Notes under the pieces: model-generated
Told to the model about the DNA's origin: nothing
The model's input: the letters and a program-made list of their open reading frames with translations, nothing else
The model's database searches: none
DNA from: Comamonas sp.
GTDB lineage: Bacteria; Pseudomonadota; Gammaproteobacteria; Burkholderiales; Burkholderiaceae_C
Reading direction: 5' to 3'
DNA: 64,000 nt
NCBI GenBank assembly: GCA_031277805.1
Contig: JAITLR010000013.1
Span: 1-64,000 of the forward strand
In this document: positions 36,050-44,008 of the stretch, piece by piece
How positions within the stretch are numbered: the stretch's first letter is position 1
Layout of the letters: each line of letters opens with the position of its first letter
Translations under genes and position numbers: made by a program

Positions 36050-37683
36050 TGCAGATGGAGCAAGCAGCAAGCATGGCCCCACAGCCTGCCACGCACCATC
36101 GTGGCGTGCCTGTGTGGCGACATATTGGCGCCACTGCGGCCCCGGCAGCGGGTGTGGTGGAGCGCGCTCCGGTGGTGGTTGTCGGCGCGGGCCCGGTAGG
36201 GCTGGCCATGGCGCTGGATCTGGGACGGCGCGGGCACAAGGTGCTGGTCATCAGCAAGCTGGACTTCATCGCTGGTGGCTCCAAAGCCATCTGCTTTTCC
36301 AAGCGCTCACTGGACATTCTGGAACGCCTGGGTGTGGGTCAGCAGCTGCTGCAAAAAGGCGTGACCTGGAATGTAGGCAAGGTCTTCTGGGGCGACCGCG
36401 AAGAGCCAGTCTATCAGTTCGACATGCTGCCCGTGAAGGACCAGCAATATCCGGGCTTCATCAATCTGCAGCAGTACTACGTGGAAGACGCACTGCTGCG
36501 TGCCCTGCAAAGCCTGCCCAATGTGGAGCTGCGCCTGGGCCAGCAGATCGAGGCCGTGCGCCATCTGCCAGGCGGTGTGGAGCTGGAGGTGCAGGCCGGC
36601 GAGAGCCGCTACCAGATCCACGCTGACTGGCTGGTGGCCTGCGACGGCAGCAAGTCCATGGTGCGCAGCCTCATGGGGCTGGATTTCGATGGCCGCGTAT
36701 TTGAGGAAAACTTTCTCATCGCCGACATTCGCATGGACAAGGAAATGCCTGCGGAGCGCTGGTTCTGGTTCGATCCGCCGTTCAACCCCGGCCAGTCGGC
36801 TCTCATGCATCGCCAGCCTGATGGTGTGTGGCGGCTGGATTTTCAGCTGGGCTGGGGCATAGACCGCCAAGCCTGCGTGCAGCCCGAGAACGTGGAGCGC
36901 TATGTGCGCGCCATGCTGGGCCCGGATGTGCAGTTCAGCCAGGAGTGGTACAGCATCTACACCTTTCAGTGCCGCCGCATGAGCCGCTTTGTGCATGGTC
37001 ATGTGCTGTTTGCCGGCGATAGCGCGCATCTGGTCTCGCCCTTTGGCGCGCGTGGCTGCAACGGCGGCTTTGCCGATATCGACAACCTGGGCTGGAAGCT
37101 GGATCTGGTCATGCGTGGCCAGGCGGGCCAGGCGCTGCTGGAAAGCTATAACGAGGAAGCCGTGACCACGGCGGACGAGAACATTCTCAACTCCACGCGT
37201 TCCACCGACTTTCTGACACCCAAGACCACGGTCAGCAAGGCCTTTCGCGATGCGGTGCTGGAACTGGCGGCCACAGAGGCGTTCGCTCGTCCCTTTGTCA
37301 ATTCGGGGCGGCTGTCCACGGCGATTTCCTATCCGCAAAGCGGTTTGAACACGCCCGATGATCAGGTATGGAGTAGCGGTATAGCGCCCGGCTCACCTGC
37401 GCTGGATGCTCCTGCAAACGGAGCATGGCTGCTGCCGCAATTGGGCGGGCGCTTTGTGTTGCTGGCCAATGGCTGGACGCAGGGCCCTCCGGCCGATGTG
37501 GAGCTGATAGACATTACCCAGTGGGCTGGCGATCACAGCCTGCTGTTGGCGCGCTATGGGTTGCAGCCGGGTTGCGGCTATCTGATACGCCCCGATCACT
37601 ATGTGGCAGCGCGTTGGCAAGCGCCGGTATCGGCCGCCACGGTGCAGGCCAGTCTGGCCCGTGCCCAAGGAGTGCAGCAATGA
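36046..37683 (+). CDS. FAD-dependent aromatic hydroxylase-type oxidoreductase
   Basis: Group A flavoprotein monooxygenase fold (MhpA/PheA type), 545 residues. The dinucleotide motif VVVVGAGPVGLAMALDLGRR is at about 43-62, the second FAD contact GDSAHLVSPFGARGCNGG lies in the middle, and a thioredoxin-like C-terminal domain is expected after residue 420. Related enzymes hydroxylate phenols and aryl-propionates with NAD(P)H; the substrate here is unknown. It overlaps the MBL gene upstream and DUF2783 gene downstream by four bases each. Confidence 0.85.
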   Translation: MMQMEQAASMAPQPATHHRGVPVWRHIGATAAPAAGVVERAPVVVVGAGPVGLAMALDLGRRGHKVLVISKLDFIAGGSKAICFSKRSLDILERLGVGQQLLQKGVTWNVGKVFWGDREEPVYQFDMLPVKDQQYPGFINLQQYYVEDALLRALQSLPNVELRLGQQIEAVRHLPGGVELEVQAGESRYQIHADWLVACDGSKSMVRSLMGLDFDGRVFEENFLIADIRMDKEMPAERWFWFDPPFNPGQSALMHRQPDGVWRLDFQLGWGIDRQACVQPENVERYVRAMLGPDVQFSQEWYSIYTFQCRRMSRFVHGHVLFAGDSAHLVSPFGARGCNGGFADIDNLGWKLDLVMRGQAGQALLESYNEEAVTTADENILNSTRSTDFLTPKTTVSKAFRDAVLELAATEAFARPFVNSGRLSTAISYPQSGLNTPDDQVWSSGIAPGSPALDAPANGAWLLPQLGGRFVLLANGWTQGPPADVELIDITQWAGDHSLLLARYGLQPGCGYLIRPDHYVAARWQAPVSAATVQASLARAQGVQQ

Positions 37684-37889
37684 CCCAGCTGATTCGAACC
37701 CCCAATCTGGATCGTGTGGACGATGTCTACCAGCAGCTGCTGCTGATGCACGAGGGCCTGGACGAGGCGCAAAGTCTCAAGGCCTGCGCCCGGCTGATTC
37801 TGGCTCTGTCCAACCATATTGGTAGCAGCGCCGTGGTACTGGAGGCAATAGCGCTGGCCAAGGGCAAGGTGGAGGGCTCAGAACACTGA
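37680..37889 (+). CDS. DUF2783 family small protein
   Basis: 69 residues, cytosolic, mainly helical: MTQLIRTPNLDRVDDVYQQL then a LMHEGLDEAQSLKACARLIL segment. I recognise it as DUF2783, short proteins often seen beside FAD hydroxylases and MBL-fold genes, with no known activity. The start shares ATGA with the FAD gene stop, so the stoichiometry is probably coupled. It may be a stabilising or accessory subunit of the hydroxylase (inference). Confidence 0.75.
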   Translation: MTQLIRTPNLDRVDDVYQQLLLMHEGLDEAQSLKACARLILALSNHIGSSAVVLEAIALAKGKVEGSEH

Positions 37890-37954
37890 CAGGAGGAAGC
37901 TTCGCTCTGTTTCGGATGCGCTTGCCAGCCAATGCGGACACTTAAAATTGTGCA

Positions 37955-38353
37955 ATGCACAATCTGAAAATTGCCACCGCATGCTTTGTCAATCCGAGAC
38001 AGGAGCTGCTGGTGGTGCGCAAAAAGAACACGTCAGCGTGGATGCTTCCTGGCGGCAAGCTGGATGCCGATGAAACCCCGGCCAAGGCACTGATCCGCGA
38101 AATCCGGGAAGAATTGCAGCTGGAGATTGCAGAGTCTTTGCTCAAGCCTCTGGGCGTCTTTGATGCGGTGGCCGCCAATGAGGCCGACACCACGGTGCAT
38201 GCCCATGCCTTTCTGATCCAGTTGCCGCAGGGCCAGTCTCCTAGCCACGCTGCCGAAATAGCGGAGATGAAGTGGCTGCCGCTGAGTCAGCCCGTACCGA
38301 TGGATGTTGCGCCGTTGCTGAGGAATTTCATCATTCCGGCTCTGCAGAGCTGA
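37955..38353 (+). CDS. NUDIX hydrolase
   Basis: Pyrophosphohydrolase of 132 residues with the Nudix box GGKLDADETPAKALIREIRE followed by ELQLEI (G-x5-E-x7-REUxEExGU). It starts MHNLKIATACFVNPRQE. Substrate not assigned: nucleotide sugars or oxidised nucleotides are typical. It is separated from the DUF2783 gene by 65 bases and ends before a LuxR regulator. Confidence 0.9.
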   Translation: MHNLKIATACFVNPRQELLVVRKKNTSAWMLPGGKLDADETPAKALIREIREELQLEIAESLLKPLGVFDAVAANEADTTVHAHAFLIQLPQGQSPSHAAEIAEMKWLPLSQPVPMDVAPLLRNFIIPALQS

Positions 38354-38520
38354 AATTCCAATGGCCGGGTGGCTGCTGCCTGCTTATCAGGAATCGCCCT
38401 GCTGCGTCTGCAGTGAAGGCAGGCTATTCTTTGCCGATGATTCAAAAGAGCTTGTGAGGCCACTGGCGCGCGGTGCCGTAGTGAAGTCCATTGCAGGCTC
38501 TCAGCAAAGCGAGACAGGCC

Positions 38521-39291
38521 ATGGCTGCAATTTTCTCCAGACCGGCGCTACTCAGCCCCAGCCTCGGACAGGCGCTGATAGAGGCGGCCGCGACGCCGCA
38601 TTTTGCCTCGGCATTGCTTGGGGCCGCACGTCAGTTTGACTGTATTGACGAGGTGTTTGCCTATCAGGTCAATACAGGTATGGGTGATGTTCGGACTCTG
38701 CTCGCATCGGGCGAGCGCAAGGGTATTGCCGAGCGCACGGGTGAGTATGCGCGCCGCTTTCATGCCTCCGATCCGCTGCTGACGGGTTCGCTGGCGGGAA
38801 AGGCTAGCGGTTTCAGCCGTCAGGTGCGCGCTGCCGATATTCCCAAGGGCGAGTATCGCGAGCTGTGTTTTGAGCAACCGGGCTTTCTGGACAAGGTCAG
38901 CTTCGGCTGGCAGGAGCCGGGCAAGCTCATGGTACTGAGCTTTTACCGTGGCCTGAATGCGCAAGGGGAATCTGCCAGCCAGCTCTGGTCGCTGGGGCAG
39001 GTTGCCATGGCGGCGCTCAGCCTGCATGCGCAATGCCAGTCAAGCATTGCCGCAGAGCCTGCGCAGCCCGATGCCGAGCAGGTGCTGCTGCAGCGGCTGC
39101 AACGCTCTTTTCCGCAATTGACAGAACGAGAGCGCTCCATCGTGGCCCAGACCTTGCTGGGGGAGAGTGCGGCGCAAATTGCGCAGGCGCTGGACATCAA
39201 GCCCGCTACGGTGCTGACCTACCGCCAGCGTGCCTATGAGCGCTACCGTTTCAACCGGGCCAGCGATTTCCTGGCCGGTCTGCTGCACTAA
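38521..39291 (+). CDS. LuxR-type transcriptional regulator
   Basis: 256 residues from MAAIFSRPALL (a TTG 30 bases upstream is an alternative start). Residues up to 190 form an unidentified N-terminal domain without a receiver Asp pattern or an obvious autoinducer-binding WxxxY motif. The C-terminal LuxR HTH begins QLTERERSIVAQTLLGESAA and ends near the C-terminus. It is followed by a minus-strand PaiB-like gene across a family 1 palindrome. Target genes unknown. Confidence 0.82.
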   Translation: MAAIFSRPALLSPSLGQALIEAAATPHFASALLGAARQFDCIDEVFAYQVNTGMGDVRTLLASGERKGIAERTGEYARRFHASDPLLTGSLAGKASGFSRQVRAADIPKGEYRELCFEQPGFLDKVSFGWQEPGKLMVLSFYRGLNAQGESASQLWSLGQVAMAALSLHAQCQSSIAAEPAQPDAEQVLLQRLQRSFPQLTERERSIVAQTLLGESAAQIAQALDIKPATVLTYRQRAYERYRFNRASDFLAGLLH

Positions 39292-39304
39292 GGGCTTTGA
39301 AATC

Positions 39305-39350
39305 AGTAGCTGTCAGCGCTTGATGAGTAAGTGCTGGAGTCGATTTTCAT
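39305..39350. repeat. Dispersed palindrome family 1, copy F
   Basis: AGTAGCTGTCAGCGCTTGAT then GAGTAAGTGCTGGAGTCGATTTT (two parts). The left arm is identical to copy C over GTAGCTGTCAGCGCTTGATG except the first base. It lies between convergent genes. Confidence 0.6.
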
Positions 39351-39991
39351 ACGGGCTTATCGATAGCCTGAGCCATCTCGGCTTGGCCCAGCACCGACAA
39401 GGTTTGCACCAATGCCGCCCGGTCACTGGCCTGCTCGTCTTGGTTGAGCTTGAATTTGCCTTCCAGGCGCCGCACCTCGATCTCCAGCCCGACGATGGCG
39501 CCCAGCAATTTTTGCAGGTAGGCCGCAGGTGCATCGCTCATCTTCCAGGGCTTGAAGTCATGGCCTGGCAAGGCGGCAGCACGGGCTTCGTGAGTGCGGG
39601 TCAGGCGGCCCAGAACGCCGCGTAGAAACTTCTCGTCATCGCGGATCTGAATCTTTCCATGGGCATGGACGACCTGATAGTTCCAGGTCGGAACCTGCTC
39701 ATGTGTCTGATGTTTGCTCGGGTACCAGTTGGGCGAGATATAGCTGTCTGCGGCCTTGAAGATGACCATGACCTGATCGCCATTGGCCAGTTGCTGCCAC
39801 AGCGGGTTGGCACGGGCCACATGAGCTTGCAGGCGCAGAGTGCCATCATCGGCCTGCAGCAGCTCGAAAGGCAGGTGATTGGCATCCAGCCCGTCCGGGC
39901 CATGCATGACCAGGCAACCCAGAGGATGCTGGCGTATCAGGGCGTGCAGGCTGGATTCGTCGGTAACGGCAAAGTGGCTGGGATTGTACAT
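39347..39991 (-). CDS. PaiB-like FMN-binding negative transcriptional regulator
   Basis: 214 residues with the PaiB pattern from the first residues: MYNPSHFAVTDESSLHALIR, then ANHLPFELL, HVARANPLWQQL, YISPNWYPSKHQTHEQVPTW (the family core) and a C-terminal helical segment. PaiB proteins bind FMN-like cofactors and are named for a Bacillus regulator; whether this one regulates transcription is not shown. The start at 39991 leaves out 14 upstream codons that do not match. Confidence 0.88.
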   Translation of the reverse strand: MYNPSHFAVTDESSLHALIRQHPLGCLVMHGPDGLDANHLPFELLQADDGTLRLQAHVARANPLWQQLANGDQVMVIFKAADSYISPNWYPSKHQTHEQVPTWNYQVVHAHGKIQIRDDEKFLRGVLGRLTRTHEARAAALPGHDFKPWKMSDAPAAYLQKLLGAIVGLEIEVRRLEGKFKLNQDEQASDRAALVQTLSVLGQAEMAQAIDKPV

Positions 39992-40054
39992 GGACGGGGT
40001 GCGGAGAGTATGTAAAGAGGCAGGCCCGTCCATGCTAACCGGATGCCGGCGCGG

Positions 40055-41971
40055 CTATCGGTGTTCGTGATGATCGCCGTGCTGTTGAGGGGCTGCGCGG
40101 GCGACGGCTTGGCGCTGCTGCACCTGGGCTGCCCGTTGCTGGGCCATTTGTTGCTGATGCTGTGCCTCCCTCTGGGCCTGTTGCTGGCGCTGCTGCTCAC
40201 GTTGCGCCTGCTGTGCTTGTTGCACCTGCTGCTGACGCTGTTGCTGCATTTGAGCCTGCTGTTCCGCCTGGCGTTGCTGTTGCTGTTGCTGGGCCGCACG
40301 CTGCTGTGCCATCTGTTGCTGCTGCTGCTGGCGTTGGGCGGCTTCCCGCTGTGCCTGTTGCTGAACCTGCTGCTGTTCGTGCTGAGCTTGCTGCAGCTGT
40401 TGTTGGCGTTGCTGCATTTGGGCCTGTTGTTCGGCCTGCCGTTGCTGCGACTGGGCTGCAGCACGCTGCTGAGTCAGCTGTTGCTGATGCATGGCGGCTT
40501 GCTGCTGAGCCTGTTGCTGCGCTTGCATTTGTTGAGCCTGCTGCTGGCGTTGCTGCTGCTCGCGTTGCGTCTGCTGTAACTGTTGCTGATGTTGTTGCTG
40601 CACCATGGCTTGCTGTGTTCTTTGCTGTTGCAAGGCTTGGGCTTGCCCGGATGGCATGCTGGCACGCTGATCCAGGATGCCCTGGGCATGGGTTTGCTGA
40701 TGCATGGGGACGGCAGGCATTGCAGGCGCGGCAGCAGATGAGGGCATCCGGACCGGAGGCAGGCCGGTTGCGGGCATGGCTTGCTGCATGGGCATCTGCC
40801 TGGAGCCGATGCCATGGCTGGCATTGAGCGCTGCCGCCCCGGCGGCGGCTCCAACTCCGGCGGCCATGGCTGCCTGCGGCATGGCATGGCTGGGCGCGCC
40901 GTTTTCATAGATGTTGGTGACTCTGACATTCTCGGTGTGCTGATTGTTCTGCACCACGGTGCGCACCGTGCGCGACTGGGAGATATAGGTCTGGTTGTTG
41001 TAGACCACGGCAGGTCTGGCCATGGGAGGGGGCGGAGGCATGCCCGGGCGCCAGTCATGCCGCTCGGGTGAGCCCCAGTGCATATCCCAGGAATGCCAAC
41101 CCCAGGACGGGTGTGGCATGCTGGCCTGGGCCAGCAGCACGCCTGCGCCAAAGCCCAGCAGGCCAGCAGCGACGGGGACGCCTACGGCGACAGGAACAGA
41201 GGCGTAGTTATAGCCTCCGTAGACCGGCAGGGGGTCGCCGTAGACAACGCCGGGGTCATATTGGGGTACATAGACGGTGCTGACTTCGGAGGGCGCAATT
41301 TCGATGTATTGCTCGGGCGGCGCGATCACTGCCTGTGGAATGGCGGAGGCAGCGTTGCTGGGCATGTAGTTGTCCTGGCTGGGAGCGCTGCCTGCATTGA
41401 CGACCAGATGCTTGGAGCTTTTGAGCGTGCCAGCCTTGTATGCACGGTTGCGCATGACCTGTATGGCATTGAGCACATCAGCCGGGTCGTTGTAATAGGC
41501 CTTGCCCAGTGCGGTGGTCCAGGGCAGGTTGGAGGCCAGTTGCTCCAGCACATTGGGGAATTGGGTCAGCGATTTGATGGACGGGTCCCAGTTCTGGGCG
41601 TTGACCGCATTGCTCAGCGCGGTCTTTTGCAGCCCGGGGTTCTGGCCTAGCCAGCTTTCTGCGGCGGTGACCTGTTCCGGGTAGGTGGCGCCGGCCAGAA
41701 TCTGGGCGACCAGTTTGTCGGGGTACAGAGCAATAGGGGCCACCATCTGATAGAGCACTTCGGCAGACGGCGGTGTATAGGCTACGGGGGCGATGGCCTG
41801 AGGGCGGGTTGTCGAGTTGCTGTTGCTCATGCCCGCCTGGGGCGGGGCTGTCGTCGTGTCCGAGGCTGCAGGCTTGTCCTTGTCATTGCATGCACTGAGC
41901 AGAACAAGGGCTGCACAAGCGGTGGCGGCGAGTCGCCATGACTGCTGATTCCTGGTGGATGGGTACGACAT
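40055..41971 (-). CDS. DUF3300 lipoprotein with long Gln-rich tail
   Basis: 638 residues. MSYPSTRNQQSWRLAATACA with lipobox LLSAC (Cys28) predicts a lipoprotein. Residues about 65-260 form the DUF3300 domain (LYQMVAPIALYPDKLVAQIL), then a region with membrane-like stretches and a Met/Pro/Ala-rich linker, and residues about 430-638 form a low-complexity tail dominated by Gln with Ala and Arg. The tail is unusual; the family core often ends near 300-450 residues. It may form a coiled-coil or aggregation-prone region. Not in an operon. Confidence 0.8.
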   Translation of the reverse strand: MSYPSTRNQQSWRLAATACAALVLLSACNDKDKPAASDTTTAPPQAGMSNSNSTTRPQAIAPVAYTPPSAEVLYQMVAPIALYPDKLVAQILAGATYPEQVTAAESWLGQNPGLQKTALSNAVNAQNWDPSIKSLTQFPNVLEQLASNLPWTTALGKAYYNDPADVLNAIQVMRNRAYKAGTLKSSKHLVVNAGSAPSQDNYMPSNAASAIPQAVIAPPEQYIEIAPSEVSTVYVPQYDPGVVYGDPLPVYGGYNYASVPVAVGVPVAAGLLGFGAGVLLAQASMPHPSWGWHSWDMHWGSPERHDWRPGMPPPPPMARPAVVYNNQTYISQSRTVRTVVQNNQHTENVRVTNIYENGAPSHAMPQAAMAAGVGAAAGAAALNASHGIGSRQMPMQQAMPATGLPPVRMPSSAAAPAMPAVPMHQQTHAQGILDQRASMPSGQAQALQQQRTQQAMVQQQHQQQLQQTQREQQQRQQQAQQMQAQQQAQQQAAMHQQQLTQQRAAAQSQQRQAEQQAQMQQRQQQLQQAQHEQQQVQQQAQREAAQRQQQQQQMAQQRAAQQQQQQRQAEQQAQMQQQRQQQVQQAQQAQREQQRQQQAQREAQHQQQMAQQRAAQVQQRQAVARAAPQQHGDHHEHR

Positions 41972-42084
41972 CTGGCTCTCCTGGGACTTGTGTCCATTGC
42001 TATTTCAACGCCATCATGGGCTTGTCGTTGACAGCTGTTTGTAAGCAAAGAAGAGTTTTTGGAATCCATGGTTTGGATAGCAAA

Positions 42085-42108
42085 AAGCCCAGGATGGGCC
42101 TGGGCTTG
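42085..42108 (-). terminator. Intrinsic terminator after the DUF945 / 20-residue ORF transcript
   Basis: AAGCCCAGG/CCTGGGCTT stem (42085-42093, 42099-42107), loop ATGGG. The A run at 42082-42086 is the minus-strand T tail. Confidence 0.88.
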
Positions 42109-42129
42109 AGGGGTAAAAGAGTCAAGGTT

Positions 42130-42192
42130 TCAGCGCATGATGAGCCAGACCACGATGGCAGCCACCACCAGTACAGCCAGGATGAATGTCAT
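42130..42192 (-). CDS. Twenty-residue single-helix membrane ORF
   Basis: Encodes MTFILAVLVVAAIVVWLIMR and then stops. A Shine-Dalgarno AAGGGAG five bases before the ATG is one of the best in this window. It begins 17 bases after the DUF945 stop on the same strand and ends just before the strong terminator at 42085-42108. The product is a nearly pure hydrophobic helix with a C-terminal Arg. I recognise no family. It is too short for usual gene finders. Translation is inferred, not shown. Confidence 0.65.
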   Translation of the reverse strand: MTFILAVLVVAAIVVWLIMR

Positions 42193-42206
42193 GCTTGCTC
42201 CCTTGT

Positions 42207-43607
42207 TTACTCCAGGGCTTCGCCCATCAGCACGGCGGTGCCGGTGTCGTCCAGTGCCTTGCCGTTGACCTGAATCTCGCCATTGGCATAGACGATCTGC
42301 GTATTCAGCTTGCCGTCTTTCTCCAGCAGGATTCCTTTTTCCTTCAGCGCCTGCACGCTGGCCTGGGCCTGCAGCTTGGCCGTTTCTTCGATGTCTTCAG
42401 GCTTGTACTCGCTCTCGCCCTCGAAGACCGCCAGCAGGGCATTTTTCTTGCGTGACACCATGAAGGAATCCAGGGCCTTGGATGGCACATCGGCCTTGAG
42501 GCTGAGTTTGACGTCCTTGAGCAGATTGCCCATCTTCTGGCCATCGCCGATATAGGACAGCGATGCACCGAATTCGCTCACGCCGTCTTCGGTGCGCATG
42601 GAGACGCGGTTGATGTCAATGGACGGCTTGCGTGCCAGAGCCTGGGTCAGGCTGCTCATCAGCTTTTCGCGCAGATCGGGCTCCTGGTCGTCAGAGGCCT
42701 CGCTTTCATCGCTGCTGTCCGATTTGCGCTTGCTCATGTCTATGACGTTGTTGATCCAGCTGGCATCTAGGTTGTGGAAGCTCATATCCAGCAGCAGATC
42801 ATCGGCTTTGGCGTCTTCCAGCTTGATACTCTTGATGCCGCTTTTGAGCGTCATTTCCACCACATCTCCATTCAGCTTGGTGTCGCTGTCCATGGTGATG
42901 CCTTCAAAACTGGAGGCCGAGGTCTTGCCTTCCTCTTCCTGCTTGAGTGCAGAGAGCTTGTCGATGGTCATGGCAAAGGGGCCGACCCAGAACTTCTGGC
43001 CTTCGGGCTGCTTGATGTCGAAGCGCATCTGCGCCTTGTCCATGCCTGCGCTGCCTTCTTCATCCTTGAAGTGCAGGGCTGCAAACTGGGCGGTGCCCTT
43101 GGCGGCCTTCATATCGGCAGGCATGTCCCATTCCACCTTCATGCCGCCCCAGTTCACATCGCTGTCCTTGACATGTGCGGTGACGGCTGGCGAGGTCATG
43201 ACGCTGGAGCTGCTGCGGCCCCAGCCAAGCTTGGTGTCGACTTCCAGGGGGGAGCGGCCATTAAGAGCGGTTTTCAAAGCCTCATCGGCATCGGCGGGCA
43301 GCTGGAAGCTGGTGTGGATCTGCGCCGCATGGCCCATGGGCAGCGGGCCGTGCGAGATCCTGTGATCAGCCATGAACTGCACGGGCTCGTCAGCGCCTTC
43401 CATGGTCCAGCTGGTCCTTGCGGTGGAGGAGAAGGCTCCGCGCTCGTAGCTGACGACCTTGACCGTCACTCCGTTCATGTTCAGCTTGGGAAGATTGGCG
43501 GTGAACTCTTGTTCCAGCTTGCCACCCATGTAATAGCTGGTGCCCAGTGCACCGGCGACCACAACCACGGCGGCTGCCGCAATACCTATGCCCACTTTCT
43601 TGCTCAT
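42207..43607 (-). CDS. DUF945 (YdgA-like) periplasmic protein
   Basis: 466 residues: an N-terminal membrane anchor (MSKKVGIGIAAAAVVVVAGA) and a long exported beta-rich domain. The first mature segments (SYYMGGKLEQEF, VVSYERGAFSSTARTSW, DHRISHGPLP) match the YdgA/DUF945 pattern, a family with no assigned activity. It is followed on its strand by the 20-residue ORF and terminator. Confidence 0.82.
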   Translation of the reverse strand: MSKKVGIGIAAAAVVVVAGALGTSYYMGGKLEQEFTANLPKLNMNGVTVKVVSYERGAFSSTARTSWTMEGADEPVQFMADHRISHGPLPMGHAAQIHTSFQLPADADEALKTALNGRSPLEVDTKLGWGRSSSSVMTSPAVTAHVKDSDVNWGGMKVEWDMPADMKAAKGTAQFAALHFKDEEGSAGMDKAQMRFDIKQPEGQKFWVGPFAMTIDKLSALKQEEEGKTSASSFEGITMDSDTKLNGDVVEMTLKSGIKSIKLEDAKADDLLLDMSFHNLDASWINNVIDMSKRKSDSSDESEASDDQEPDLREKLMSSLTQALARKPSIDINRVSMRTEDGVSEFGASLSYIGDGQKMGNLLKDVKLSLKADVPSKALDSFMVSRKKNALLAVFEGESEYKPEDIEETAKLQAQASVQALKEKGILLEKDGKLNTQIVYANGEIQVNGKALDDTGTAVLMGEALE

Positions 43608-43899
43608 TGTGTCCCTTGGTTATTGACTAAAACAGTTGAAATTCACCGCCTGATCGCGGGATCTTGTGCGGAATTGTAGAAAGAAAAGGTTGTAGTTCTT
43701 GTTTTTGATGCTGTTCTGACATTTTTCTTTCGGAAGTAGCGGCAGGCGCAACTTCTGGCGGTGCGCGGTGATACTGTCTGGGGGCCTAGCGATAAGGAAA
43801 AGCTGTCTTGCATGCGGAAAGTTGACGTAATCTCCGGTGTTCTGCAGTCATTGTGCTGAAACAGGCATGAATGTCCCCACGCCTGCCCACCAACTTGTC

Positions 43900-43943
43900 G
43901 CCGCTGTCCCCTAAGGCTGCTTATTGCCTTGGAGGACAGCGGC
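43900..43943. other. Large imperfect hairpin of unknown role
   Basis: Outer stem GCCGCTGTCC/GGACAGCGGC (43900-43909, 43934-43943) and inner stem AAGGC/GCCTT (43913-43917, 43926-43930). Just downstream of the glnS terminator on the minus strand. Confidence 0.5.
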
Positions 43944-43944
43944 A

Positions 43945-43979
43945 ATAAAAAAAGCTGCCTCCTGGAAAAGAGGCAGCTT
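43945..43979 (-). terminator. Intrinsic terminator after glnS
   Basis: AAGCTGCCTC/GAGGCAGCTT stem (43952-43961, 43970-43979), loop CTGGAAAA. The A run at 43947-43953 gives the minus-strand T tail. Confidence 0.9.
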
Positions 43980-44008
43980 GCACTCGGGCGGGAAACAAGA
44001 GCGAGGGC

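Larger units (their letters stand above)
43608..44008. other. Spacer between glnS and the DUF945 gene
   Basis: 401 bases, no credible gene. It carries the glnS terminator (43952-43979) and a second large hairpin (43900-43943), and must hold the promoter of the DUF945 gene. Confidence 0.55.
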
